This document shows, piece after piece, positions 27,040 to 37,605 of a stretch of 64,000 nucleotides of DNA. Source of the DNA: Cyanophora paradoxa (Eukaryota; Glaucocystophyceae; Cyanophorales; Cyanophoraceae); assembly GCA_004431415.1 (NCBI GenBank), contig QPMI01000039.1, forward strand, positions 62,001 to 126,000, read 5' to 3'. The stretch's first letter is position 1. Every line of letters starts with the position of its first letter. The notes beneath the pieces are model-generated. The model saw only the letters and a list, made by a program, of their open reading frames with translations, did no database searches and was not told the DNA's origin. The translations under genes were made by a program, and so were the position numbers.

Positions 27040-30000
27040 ATGGAGCCAATGGAGTCTGGGGCACATCCACACCAAATTACAGCACGAAGCCCCGACGGGC
27101 GCTATCTCCGGGTTCGCGACCCGCTCCACGCGCCCTGGCGCAATTCTCTCACGCCTGGTCCTGCAGTACGATGTGCAGCTTGGCAAGGGCGCGTTCAAAG
27201 AAGTGTGAGTACCGCCCGCCACGCCGCTTTGGCAGGGAATCAGAATCGTGGCCCGTCGTCGTCCCTGCGAACGGCGCACGGGCTGCGGTTTGGCGTTGTG
27301 CCGCAGTCGCATACATGATCTAATCTAGTCCTTTAGCGTGATTCCGTATCATTCGAGCTCCGCGCCGGGCCCCGCACTGCGTCGGGCCTCTGCGACTGTC
27401 CCGGGATCTGACCGGCTCTTGCCACAGATACAAGGGGTTCGACACAGAGGATGCCATTGAAGTAGCGTGGAACCAGCTTGCAGTGCGAGTGGCGCCCCAG
27501 GAGCTCGAGAAGCTCAAGCAGGAGGTGTCGATCCTTCAGAAGCTCGCGCATCCGAACATCATCACCTGCTATCACTCGTGGGACGATGCCGAGCGGGACA
27601 AGCTCTACTTCATCACCGAGATCATGACTTCTGGCACTCTGAAGCAGTGCGCGGCTTCTGGCCCCGGCGAAAGCTGCAGCTGAGCGCCTGGCGCGCAGGT
27701 ACATCCAGCGGACGCAGAAGATCAAGCTGAGGGTCATCAAGAAGTGGTGCAGACAGATCCTGAGCGGTCTGAAGTATCTGCACGAGCACACGCCGCCAAT
27801 CATCCACCGTGACCTCAAGTGCGACAACATCTTCATCAACGGCAACTCCGGGGATGTAAAGATCGGAGATCTGGGTCTCTCAACGTTCATGCAGCAGTCC
27901 TACGCGCAGTCCGTCGTTGGTGCGGTTGCAATTTGATCTTCCTCCGATCCCGCCCTTTCGTGCCGTCTTGCGCTGGGCTCTCAAACGACGTGCTTGAGAG
28001 CTATCTGAATCTTGCCTCCTGAATTCCGTCTTTTTCTTTTCTCCACCGCTTGCTTCTGCTTTGTCTGACCATTGTGCAGGAACGCCCGAGTTCCTGGCAC
28101 CCGAGCTTTACGACGAGAACTACAACGAGAAAGGTCAGTTGCTCTGGGCGTTGGATAGGAGTGCATACCGCTGATTACCCGCGCCCCGCAGTCGACCTCT
28201 GGTCGTTTGGGCTTTGCGTCCTGGAGATGGTGCGGCCGGCTCGGCGCCCTTGCTCTCCCTTTGCGCTTCCTTTTCCTCGTTCTCCTTCTCACGCTGCGGC
28301 AGGTCACGCACGAGTACCCGTACAGCGAGTGCCAGAACCCGGCGCAGATCTTCAAGAAGGTCTCGTCGGTACGCGCGCGCGCCGGGACTCTTTCGTTCCC
28401 TCGGGAGGGTAGGAAAGCTCACTGTCTCCCGCAGGGCAAGCCGCCGGCGGGACTAGAGAAGATCGAGGACCCCGCCGTGAGGAGCTTCATCGGGAGCTGC
28501 CTGTGCCACGTTAGCCAGCGCAAGGTCAGCAGCGCCCATGAACGCCTGCGCTCCTTTCCGGGGGCGACGTCGGCTGAATGTGCGCGCGCAGAGCGCTTCG
28601 GAGCTCCTCGCGGACCCGTTCCTCCAGGAGGACGAGAATGACGAGAGGCTCGCCGGGCCCGGCACCTCCGGTGCGCCAGCTGCAGCCCCGGGGTCTCCTG
28701 GTTTCCTTCCCTTAGCTGACCCCTCGTCCTCCGCCTCGCCGTCTCATCAGAGCGCTCCATTCCTTCCGGTTAACTTGGCTTAGCGTGGGTGGGTCGGGGT
28801 TCGTGCGCTGAAGCCCCGTCCCGCAGACCGCGTGCTCCAGGCGTCGGCGATCGACTCGGCAACGGAGCCGGCCACGCCCGTTCCGGCGCCGCGCGTGCCG
28901 TCGAGCGGGACGCACCAGCGGCCGCAGGCCGAGGCCCGGACGCCCCCCACCTCGGTCGTTCTGGGATCGGCGGCTGCGGCGGCGGGGGCCGCCCGGTCGC
29001 CGACGGGGATCGCCGGCTTGCAGGGACCCGGACCCTCGGGCAGCCGCTTCGAGGCGCCATCGACGCCCTCGACGCCCCCGGTCGAGGGCCGCCAGGCGAT
29101 CGTGGCCACGCCCGAGGCACGCCGGTCGCGCCGCGTCGCCCCCGCCCCGCCGCTGACGCCCCGCCCCGCAGCTCGGCTCGCGCGCCCTCGCGGCCACGTC
29201 CAACATGTACCTCATCGAAGTCAACGGCTCCAAGGCCAAGCTCAAGCTCCTTATGCCCCCAGGCGGGTTCCCGGTCCACCTCGCCTCGCTCCCGCCTCCG
29301 ACGCCTGACTGGCGGCCGGCGACCGCACAGACTCGAGCGGGCGGCTGGAGATCGGATTCGAGTACGACCTGGACCAGGACTCGCCGGAGCAAATTGCCAC
29401 CGAAATGCTGCAAGAGGAAATCCGCTGCCCCCTCTCCAAGGACACCATCGCCTCCGAGATCCGAGAGATCCGTGCGCGCCTCGGCTCCGCTCCGCTCCGC
29501 CGCGGCGGCCCTCGCGCGTCGCCTCACGCGCGGCGCGGGGCGGCAGTGGGGAAGATAAGCCGCGGCGAGGCGACGATCCAGCACATCGACCAGCGCGTCG
29601 TGCAGCAGCGCTTCAGCATCGAGCACTCGGCCTCGGCCCCGGCCGGGACCGCCGCCCCGGCGGCGCACGCCCCGGCGCCCATGTCGCTCCCGTCGCGGCC
29701 GGAGGGCGCCAGCCCGCACGAGTCGCCCGACGCGGCGCACGGGCCCGCGGGCGACAGGCATCACGCTCATCATTATCAGCAGCAGCAGCACGCTGCGGCC
29801 GGGCAACAGCCGCAGCAGCAGCAGCAGCCGCAGAGGAGACCGCAGTCGATGCGCGCCAACTCGATCTCCGCCGTCTCGTCATCGACGGACGTAGTCGCGT
29901 CCCCCGACCAGGTCCTTCCGCCCCCATCCGGCCGCCCCTGCGTTCCCCTCGTGACGCCCGCGCGCAGGCAACGTACTCGAAGTACGATCGAGACTTTGCG

Positions 30001-32739
30001 GCGGGCCAGGCGCAGGCTGCGCCCGGCCCGGCGGCTCCCGAGAAGCCGGAGAGGCCAGAGAGGCCGGAGAGGCCGCCGCTGCCGTCGGGCATCTCGCCGT
30101 TGAGCACGCCGACGCGGGCGGAGCAGGAGGCGGGCCGGGCGACGCAGGACGCGGCCCTTCACCAGGCCGTCGCCCAGCTCGACCGCGACAGGCAGCAGCG
30201 GGCGCAGTCCCAGGCGCAGGTCCCGGCGCCCGGCAGCACGCCGACGTCGCCGCCCCACGCGGCCGGCATCTCGCCGCCGCCGCCGCCGACCGCGCAGCAA
30301 CCGGTGATCAAGGAGGCGCAGACCGACACGGAAACGTGGACGAAGCCTCGCCCCGCTTCGCCCGCGGCGATCCCCGTCGTTCACCCGGGCGCGGCCGGCC
30401 GGCGGCCTTCGGTGCCCCAGATTCCCGTGGCCCCGCCACAGGCCGCTTCGGATCAGGACGGTCCCGTTTCCCCCAGCACTCGGAGCCAGGCCGCCGCCGG
30501 CGGCGCCCACCCGCCCTCCCCGCGGCGGGCCGGCGGCGCGCCGCAGCCGAGCGCCGACACGATCCTTGCCCCCTCGGGCCTCTCCCCTTCCGGCTCGGCC
30601 TCTGCAGCGGCCGCGGCCGCGCGCCAATTCCCGCAGCAGCACTCCGAAGCGGAGGGCGCTGCGGAGCCCCCCCTCTCTCCCACCTCCGCCGCCGCCGCCG
30701 CCAACGCCATGCCGCCCCCGCCGCCCGTCCGCCGCGCCCCCAGCACCGCCACCGGCCCGACGCGGCGCACCCGCCGCCCCCAATCGCCGTACCCCCCAAC
30801 GAGCTCGGACCGGCCCAGGAGGTCTCGCCGGCGCCGGCGCCGGCGAGGCCGCCCATGGCGAGGCAGCCGTCCATCGACCGCGGCGTTCCGGGCTCTGCCG
30901 GCGGCTCCGCGGCCGCCTCGCCGGTGCCTGCCGCCGCGGCGCCGCACCGCACTCGCACCACGGCGGGCAGGGCTACTGGCAGGGGCAGCACCCGCCGCAC
31001 GCGCCCCACGCGACCGGAGAGGACGCCTCGCCTCGGCGGCCGCAGTCCATCTCCGAGGTCGGCCCGCACGCGTCGACCCCGCCGGCGGGGCCGCCGGCCG
31101 CGGCCGGCCCGCGCCGGGGCACCACGGGCACGCGCACGGCACCTTCCCCTCGAGCAAGACGATGATCGTCGGGCGCGGCGGTTACCACGGCGGCCCCGCG
31201 GCGCACGCGGCCGAGCGGGCGCACCACAACGCGCTCGACGAGGCGGCGGCGGCGGCGGCGGCGGAGGACGCGTTCACGGCGTGGCTGCACAGGCGCCAGA
31301 TCCCGGACGGGATCGACGAGGAGAGCCTGCTGGAGTTCCAGGAGCTGATGGACCGGCACGACCGCGAGACACGCGAGCTCCACGAGCGGCACGAGCGGGA
31401 GCGGCGCGAGCGGTGGAGCATCGTCGAGCGCCGCCGCTCGGCGATGGGCGCCCCACCGCTCTCCGGCGCCTCGCGGGCCCACGCCGCCCCGCACGGGTCG
31501 GGCACGCCGGTGATCTCGATGCGGCGACCTTCCACGACGCCCACGCCGCTGACGATGCCGTCCGCCGCGTTGCCGCCGCCGGCGGCGGCGGCTGGCCCCC
31601 GGGGGACTGCGGCAGGCGGCCTGGCCCCCGTCCCCGCCGTATCGCCCACCTCCGCCGCCTCGTCCTCTCCGCCCGCCGGAGCCTCGCACCACCCGGCCTT
31701 GCACCCGCCGGCGTCGTCGGCTGCCGGAGCGACGGCAGCGGCGGCGGCAGCGGCGGCGGCGGCAGCAGCAGCAGCAGCGGCGGCTCCGGCGCAGAACAAG
31801 GAGCTCGACGCGAAGCTGGAGAACTTGGTGGCAAATCTCGGGTCGGACCTGAGCTTCGACACCTGCGGGATGCGCAAGGCGTCCTGCGAGCCGGCGGCGG
31901 TGCACGCAGCCGCACAGGCGACGCAGGCTGCGGCAGCGGCAGCTGTGACGGCAGCAGCAACGGGGCCCGGCTCGAACCGCGGCCAGGGAGGGCCGCCGAT
32001 GCCGGCGGGGCCGCAGCAGACGGCGCCGCTGTCGGCGCCGGCGCACCTCGCGCAGGCGATGAGCCGGGACCAGGCCAAGCCGCAAGCTGCGGCGCAGGCG
32101 TCCCCGGCGCCGCCGCAGCAGCAGCAGCCGCCGGGCATGATGGGCCAACAGCCGCAGCCGATGATGGGCCAGCCGCCCCCGCTGGTACATCAGCCGCAGC
32201 CGCTCGTCCCTACGCCGGCCGGGATGGCCCCCTCGCAGCCGCCGCAGGCGCTGCCCGCCGCCCCGCACGCGCAGCCCGGGCCCCGCTCGGGCCTGCCCCA
32301 CCAGCTCGGCGGGGCCCTCGCCTCGTCCCCCACCGCCGGCGGCCCCCTCCCCGCCCCCGCCGGCATGGCGGTACCGACGCCGTTCGGCATGCCTCCGGCC
32401 CAGGCGTACCCCGTCATGCCCTTCCAGGCGACGCTGGCCAACGGCGTCGCCTCGGGGGTGCCGATCATGCCGATGACCGCGATGAACGGGCCTTCCGCGT
32501 ACCCCGCAATGCAGGCGTACCCCGTCCAGGGGCAGCCGGCCAAGGCGGCGGATCCGATGGCGATGTACAGCGGCAACCCCTTCGACGGCCCGGCCTTCGA
32601 GCAGCCGGCCACCCCGCAGCAGGCGCCCCAGTCCAACCCGGGCCACTCGGGCCACGGCGCCGCCGGCATGATGCTCCCGGCACAGCAGCCGCTCATGTTC
32701 CCGCCGCCCAACGGGCCCGACGCCCACCACGGCGCCTGA
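27040..32739 (+). CDS. WNK-type serine/threonine kinase with long low-complexity tail
   Basis: The start gives [12 protein letters not shown] and DGRYLR, then [13 protein letters not shown] joined to [18 protein letters not shown]. The catalytic lysine is in the glycine loop (GKGAFK) and is missing from strand 3 (VAWNQ), the defining feature of WNK kinases. [32 protein letters not shown] and [13 protein letters not shown] follow on phase-matched exons. Downstream, [20 protein letters not shown] is an OSR1_C/WNK autoinhibitory (PF2-like) domain at about 29350-29470. The remaining roughly 1,000 residues are Pro/Ala/Gln-rich with a conserved-looking helix ([20 protein letters not shown], then [20 protein letters not shown]) and end HHGA, TGA at 32737-32739. 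WNKs sense chloride and crowding and activate SPAK/OSR1 kinases. Between about 30750 and 31130 the sensible frame changes three times (see findings). Confidence 0.85.
31732..31800 (+). repeat. Poly-alanine codon tract in the WNK tail
   Basis: GCAGCGGCGGCGGC-type repeats encode about 18 consecutive alanines before [16 protein letters not shown]. Confidence 0.8.
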
Positions 32740-33310
32740 TCGCGCGCTCCGACCTCTCCGCCCTCCGCTCTCGTCTTTTCCTCGCAGTGCTTTCGTCCAT
32801 CCAGCTCGATGCGCCCCCGGATGCATCTGTACATCTGTTTTCCTACATTATGCCTGCCATAACGATTTGAACCTGCAGATTGTGTTGTAGCGCCCGCTAG
32901 TGTCGCCTCGCTCAACTTTGACCCCGACCCTGTCTTTTTATGATCATCGGATCCCGTTTATTAATGGATATATCCTTTCAAGCGCGGATTACCAGCGCTC
33001 GCCAGGGACGTCTTCATGGTCCTCATGCATGCAGTTCAAGCACCATACCGTGCGCATGCTGGCACTGCGCCGCGGCGGCCGGCAGCGCTAGCCATATATA
33101 TAGCAAATCTGCCACTGGGCCATGGCCATGGCCAAGCTGAGCCTCGGAGCACTGCGGCGGGCACAGATCGCCGTCATGGCATCGAGGCCTAGGGGTCATT
33201 TCGAAGCTGCTTAAAATTCGACGTCACGGGTGCTACTCAAACTACTGAAGCAAGAGCAAAGAGCTGATTTCCGAGCCGACACCAGCAAGTTCCTGTAAAG
33301 CTAGGGCGGC
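32740..33310. other. Convergent intergenic interval between WNK and PTPS
   Basis: G+C drops here. The interval should contain the 3' UTRs of the plus-strand WNK gene and the minus-strand PTPS gene. GCATGC, TATATATA and GGCCATGGCCATGGCC motifs are present; no gene is supported. Confidence 0.45.
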
Positions 33311-33991
33311 TCACTCCCAATACGTGGCCGAGGCGGTTGCAGTCTCGCAGACGGTGATGGAGTACAGGCCAGGGATCTGGGGCTTCAGGTGGCGGTAGAT
33401 CCAGCGCGCGATGAACTCTGCCGACGGAGAGTCGTTGTTCAACGTCTCGTTTAGATTCTGGTGGTCGAGGTACGAGTCCACCATGGGCTTAACCACCTGC
33501 ATTGACGGGACGAGCGGCCGTCGGAAGAGGTTTCGGCGGCGGGCACGCGCGGCGTGCTCGTTCGGACCTTCGAAATATCGGAAAAGTCCATCACCATGTT
33601 TGTGCTGCTGCCCTTGGAGACCAGGTCATCCGCCCGCACCCGCACCTGCGCCCGAAAGAAGATCAAATCCTGAATCGGGGCTGCACACAGCGTGCGGAGC
33701 GCGCGAAATCATTGACAGGTGTCGAAGGTGCACACCTTCAGCACGTAGGAGTGGCCATGAGGCCGCCGGCACTTCCCCTCATGGTGCACGAGGTGGTGCG
33801 CTGCGCCGGGACCGTGAGCTAGAGCGTTAGGAAGCATGCAAGCGCTTTGCAGCGCACCGGACTCGAAAGTGAACACCTCTGCGCGGGCGAAGCAGAGCGG
33901 GGTCCGGGGCGAGATTCATCAGAGACCGGTCGCGAGCAGGCGCTGCGCGGACAGGAAAGACAGAGAAAAACGCACTCTTAATCTCGAACAT
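33311..33991 (-). CDS. 6-pyruvoyl-tetrahydropterin synthase family enzyme
   Basis: Converts dihydroneopterin triphosphate to 6-pyruvoyl-tetrahydropterin in pterin synthesis; QueD relatives make carboxy-tetrahydropterin. ATG at 33991 gives MFEIK; joining A|AG over an intron gives KVFTFES, and G|CG gives AHHLVHHEGKC followed by RRPHGHSYVLK. Here are the zinc histidines (SAHHL, HGH) and the catalytic cysteine (GKC). Later exons read STNMVMDFSDISK and MVDSYLDHQNLNETLNND, PSAEFIARWIYRHL, VCETATASATYWE. The LDH and E(T) residues complete the active site. Four to five short exons encode a length typical of the family (about 140 residues). The substrate cannot be settled from sequence alone: PTPS-III and QueD are alternatives. 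Confidence 0.9.
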
Positions 33992-34513
33992 GGTCGCAAG
34001 GTGTCCGGGAGTCGACCTGTTCCTTATCGGAGTCGCTTTATGTCGATTGACACGCTTCGAGCTGGCATAGGCCGCGTGCGGACAACCAGAGCTCCTCCTG
34101 TCAAGCGTGAAGCTTTCTCTCAGCAGGATTGGCTGTGGATGCAGCCGGTGTGGCGCGCGGGCTTGGTGTTGGCTAGCTAGTGGGGGGTACAGTCATCGTC
34201 GCTTCGTGCGAGAGCGCGAAACTAGAATTCGAAGCGCGGGAGCAGGATCCAGGGCTGCGGGAGCAGATGTAGCTTAACTCTCGAGCTCTGAACCGATCGG
34301 AATTTAACCCTCGCTTATGGCGAAGGATGGCAGCTGCCCGACGGTCGAGGTCACTCCGCCCCAAGGCTCTCGAGCTCCGGATCGGACCGATCGGCTGTGC
34401 GGCACGGCTACTCGCCCCCATGGCCAGAGAGACTGCGCGCGAAAGGAACCTGGACTCTCCGCTACAGGCGCCTAGCTAGGCCTAGGAGCCCGACGCTGTC
34501 CTCTCTACGCCCC
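33992..34513. other. Intergenic interval, PTPS promoter and CCT8 3' end
   Basis: No exon recognised. It holds the upstream region of PTPS and the 3' UTR of CCT8, both on the minus strand. Confidence 0.4.
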
Positions 34514-37347
34514 TTAGTCCTCGTCGCCGCCGTCCGCGGGCTGCTCGCTCCGCTTCGGGCCGCCCGCAGGCTTCGACATGATGATCTGACGGGGGGGCGC
34601 AGCGTCAGGGCCGGGAGTGGCGCCATTTCTAGGGCGCTCGCGAACCTGGTCCACCCGCAGAACCGTCATCGCCGCATCGGTCGCGTACTGCCGCGGCGCG
34701 TGAGGCGGCGGCAGCGGGGGCGCAGGAAAGGGCTCCGCGCAGATTCGAACCTTGAGCGCCCAGTACTTCGCGGCGAGCGCGTCGAGGATACCGTGCGCGT
34801 TGGCGTCGAGGAGGGTCTGCGCAGTGAAAGTGAGGCGCGTGCTCTCAGCGGGCGGCGGGAGGGGGGTACCTGGTTCTCGACGTCGACGCCGACGCCGCGC
34901 TGGCCCTTCTCGTGCGCGGCGTACAGCGTCGAAAGCAGGTCCGTCGCCGTCATGCCTGCGCCGAAAGGAGGCGCGGCGTGAGGCCGGAAAGGGGGGGGGC
35001 GCCTTCCCCTTTGAGGCAGCTGGCGCGCACCGGCGTTCTCCGCCAGGGTACGGGGGATGACCTCCAGCGCCTCCGCGAACTTCTTGATCGCGTACTGCGC
35101 GGGGTACGCGGATCAAACACGGGGGGGGGCGAGGTCCGGGAGGGGTAGAGGAGCGCACCTGCTCGAGGCCGGGGACGGACTCGCCGTAGGAGATGAGCTG
35201 CCGGGCGATCTCGACTTCGACGGCGCCGGCGCCGGCCACCTGCCGCCCGTCCTTCGCCAGCGCCTTGTACGCGTTCACGCCGTCGTCTGAGGCGGGGGGC
35301 GCCGCCTGAGCCGCGGAGGGGAGGGGCGGAGGGGGAGGAGCGGCGGGGGGTACCGATGGCGCGCTCGATGTCGTCCATGATGTTCACGGTCGAGCCGCGG
35401 ACGACGATCGTCGACACGCCCGACTCGTCGCCCCGCTTCTGCCGGAACACAGCGCACTGCAAGCACGCGCCGGCGCGTTGTTAGCCGGCGCGCCGTCAGA
35501 TCAGCGTGGGGCGAGCGGGCGGGCGCGCCTTGGTGCTGCCGATCTCCTCGATGGAGACTTCGTCGCACTCGCCGAGCTCCTCGGGGGTCGGGGCGCCCAT
35601 GCGGACCAGCGCCGTCGCGCCCACCGCCTTGCACACGCGCCGCAGGTCGAACTTGCTCGGCACCTGCCGCCGCGCGCGCAGCCGCCGCCGCCTCAGCGCG
35701 CCGCGCAGCGATGCGCGGGGGCGCTCCGGCGGACCTTAATCGCCATCAGCTTGTAGCGCTCGATGAAGTGCATCGCCATCTCGCCGATCTTGGAGCCGGA
35801 GATGACGACCTTGGCACCCGTCGCCGCGATCCCCTTAATGATCTGCACCGCAATCGCCGGCCGCCGTCAGCGCCAGCGCAGGCGCGAGGACGGCGGGGCG
35901 GGCGACGCGGGCGGGCCTCCTCCATCTTGTTCTCCTCGGACTTGTTGTAGTCCATCAGCTCCTGCGCGCTCTTGACGAGGACGGTGCCCTTGGTCTCCGT
36001 GTCCGACATGTCGATGCCGCAGCTGAAGACCGCGACCTGGGGCGCGGGCGCGAGCGGCTCAGGGCGGCTCGTGCGGAGGCGGGGGCGGGGGCGGGGCGCC
36101 GCGGGGTACCTTTGTGTTCCGCGCGTGCTTGATGGTGCCTGCGGCGGAGCGCACGTGAGCGGCGGCCCCCGCGGAGTCCGACGGAGGGCGGGCGGACCCT
36201 CGGCGTCGCGGGTCAGGACGAAGCCGTTCACGATGGTGGATTGGGCGACGGAGCCGCCGAGGATCTTGGCGACGCGCACGTTGTCCACGTTGAACTTCTT
36301 CGGGTTCTTCGGGCAGACCTGCTCGCCGCGGCCGGCGTCAGGCGAAGGCGGCCCCGCTGGGCGCCGGCTGGCGGGCGGGCGGGCGGGCGGGCGGACGCGC
36401 CTGGATGCAGGCCTCGGCGATGAGGGGCGTGAGGATGTCCTCAGCGCCGTACTGCTTGGAGCCCACGACGGTCTTAAGCGCGGGGATCATCTGCGCGGGC
36501 GCGCGTGAGCCGCGGGGCTGGCCGGTGGCGGGCGTCCCAGCGCTTCGGCAGGGCGCACGAGGTCCTTGTTCCTCACGTCGTCGATGGTCTTCTCGACGAG
36601 CGACTCGAGGATCTGCGGCGCGACTGTCGGCGCCGGCCGCGGGCGGGCGGGCGGGCGGGCGGGACGGTGATCGCGGCGCGCCTCGAGGGCCTTCTTTCCG
36701 GCCTTCGCGTAGCCGGAGATGACCTCGCTCGTGTGCAAGCCCATGCGCAGCAGGCTCTCGGCCTGCACCAGCAGCTCGCCGCCGATGACGATGACGGTGT
36801 TCGTGCCATCGCCGACCTGGCGGCGCGAGGCGCGGTGAGCGGGGCGGCGACGGGGCGGACGCCGGCGGGACACGGAGCGCGGCGTGCGGCGACGGAGCGG
36901 ACCTCCTGCTCCTGCTGCTGCGAGCCGTAGACGAGCATCTTCGCCGCCGGGTGCTGGATCTCCATCTCCTTGACCATCGTCGCCGAGTCGTTGGTGACGA
37001 ACAGCTTGTCCAGGTGGTTGATGATGATCTTGTTCATGCCTGGGCGCCGCGCACGGGACGTCAGCCCGTCGGCAGGCGTCGGGAGCGCGACTGGCGTCCG
37101 GCGACGGCAGGTCGCTGTGCCGTCGGTGCGGCGCGAGAGTACGCACCATGGGGGCCTAGCGACGTCCTAGTCATCTGCGAGAGCTGCTTGCACGCGTCGA
37201 TGTTCCGGAAGGTCTGAATGGCAGAATGAGCGCGAGCGAAGGAGGCTGGATTGGCGCTCGCACAGCCTCATCAAGGCCAGAGAAGTGCCTTGCGCCCTCC
37301 TTGAGCATGGAGGCGAGGCCCGTGTTGCCGAACTCGTAGCGCGGCAT
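34514..37347 (-). CDS. CCT8: T-complex protein 1 subunit theta (CCT8)
   Basis: A subunit of the cytosolic chaperonin CCT/TRiC, which folds actin and tubulin by ATP-driven closure. ATG at 37347 gives MPRYEFGNTGLASMLKEGAR, HFSGLDEA, then NIDACKQLSQMTRTSLGPHG and MNKIIINHLDKLFVTNDSAT. QHPAAKMLVYGSQQQEQEV, GDGTNTVIVIGGELLVQAES and LHTSEVISGYAKAGKKALE follow. GDGTN in place of GDGTT and the C-terminal VDQ, IIMSKPAGGPK pattern are characteristic of theta. The end reads SEQPADGGDED and TAG at 34514-34516. Exons are separated by roughly a dozen short introns, many with donors GTGCG, GTAC or GC. The gene is head to head with the DENND4-like gene, whose ATG is 258 bp away. Confidence 0.93.
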
Positions 37348-37605
37348 CTTTGGCTCCTGCTACGGTGCAACGCTTGCTGTCTATGAACCTGCGCTGCACG
37401 ATGCACGCGTGAGCGGCCGCGGGAGGCCGTCCGGGATGGAATTTACCCGCGCCCGCGAACTGGACTTTTTTTCTCCACCTGGGTACTGCACCCTTCGACG
37501 CGGTTCGGCCCGTCATGCCAGGCCTAGAGGACCAGCGGTGCCTTAGCTAGCACTAGCGGCGCATCAAGCCGAACCTGCACATCAAGCAGAGCGCCGCATT
37601 CTCCG
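37348..37605. promoter_or_regulatory. Bidirectional promoter interval CCT8 / DENND4-like
   Basis: 258 bp between divergent start codons. No TATA motif at a convincing position. Confidence 0.45.

Noticed and set aside
30453-32826. Very long minus-strand frames opposite the WNK tail
   Set aside because: They are Arg/Gly/Ala mirror frames of the GC-rich Pro/Ala/Gln tail; the plus frame continues the kinase gene and its splice phases.
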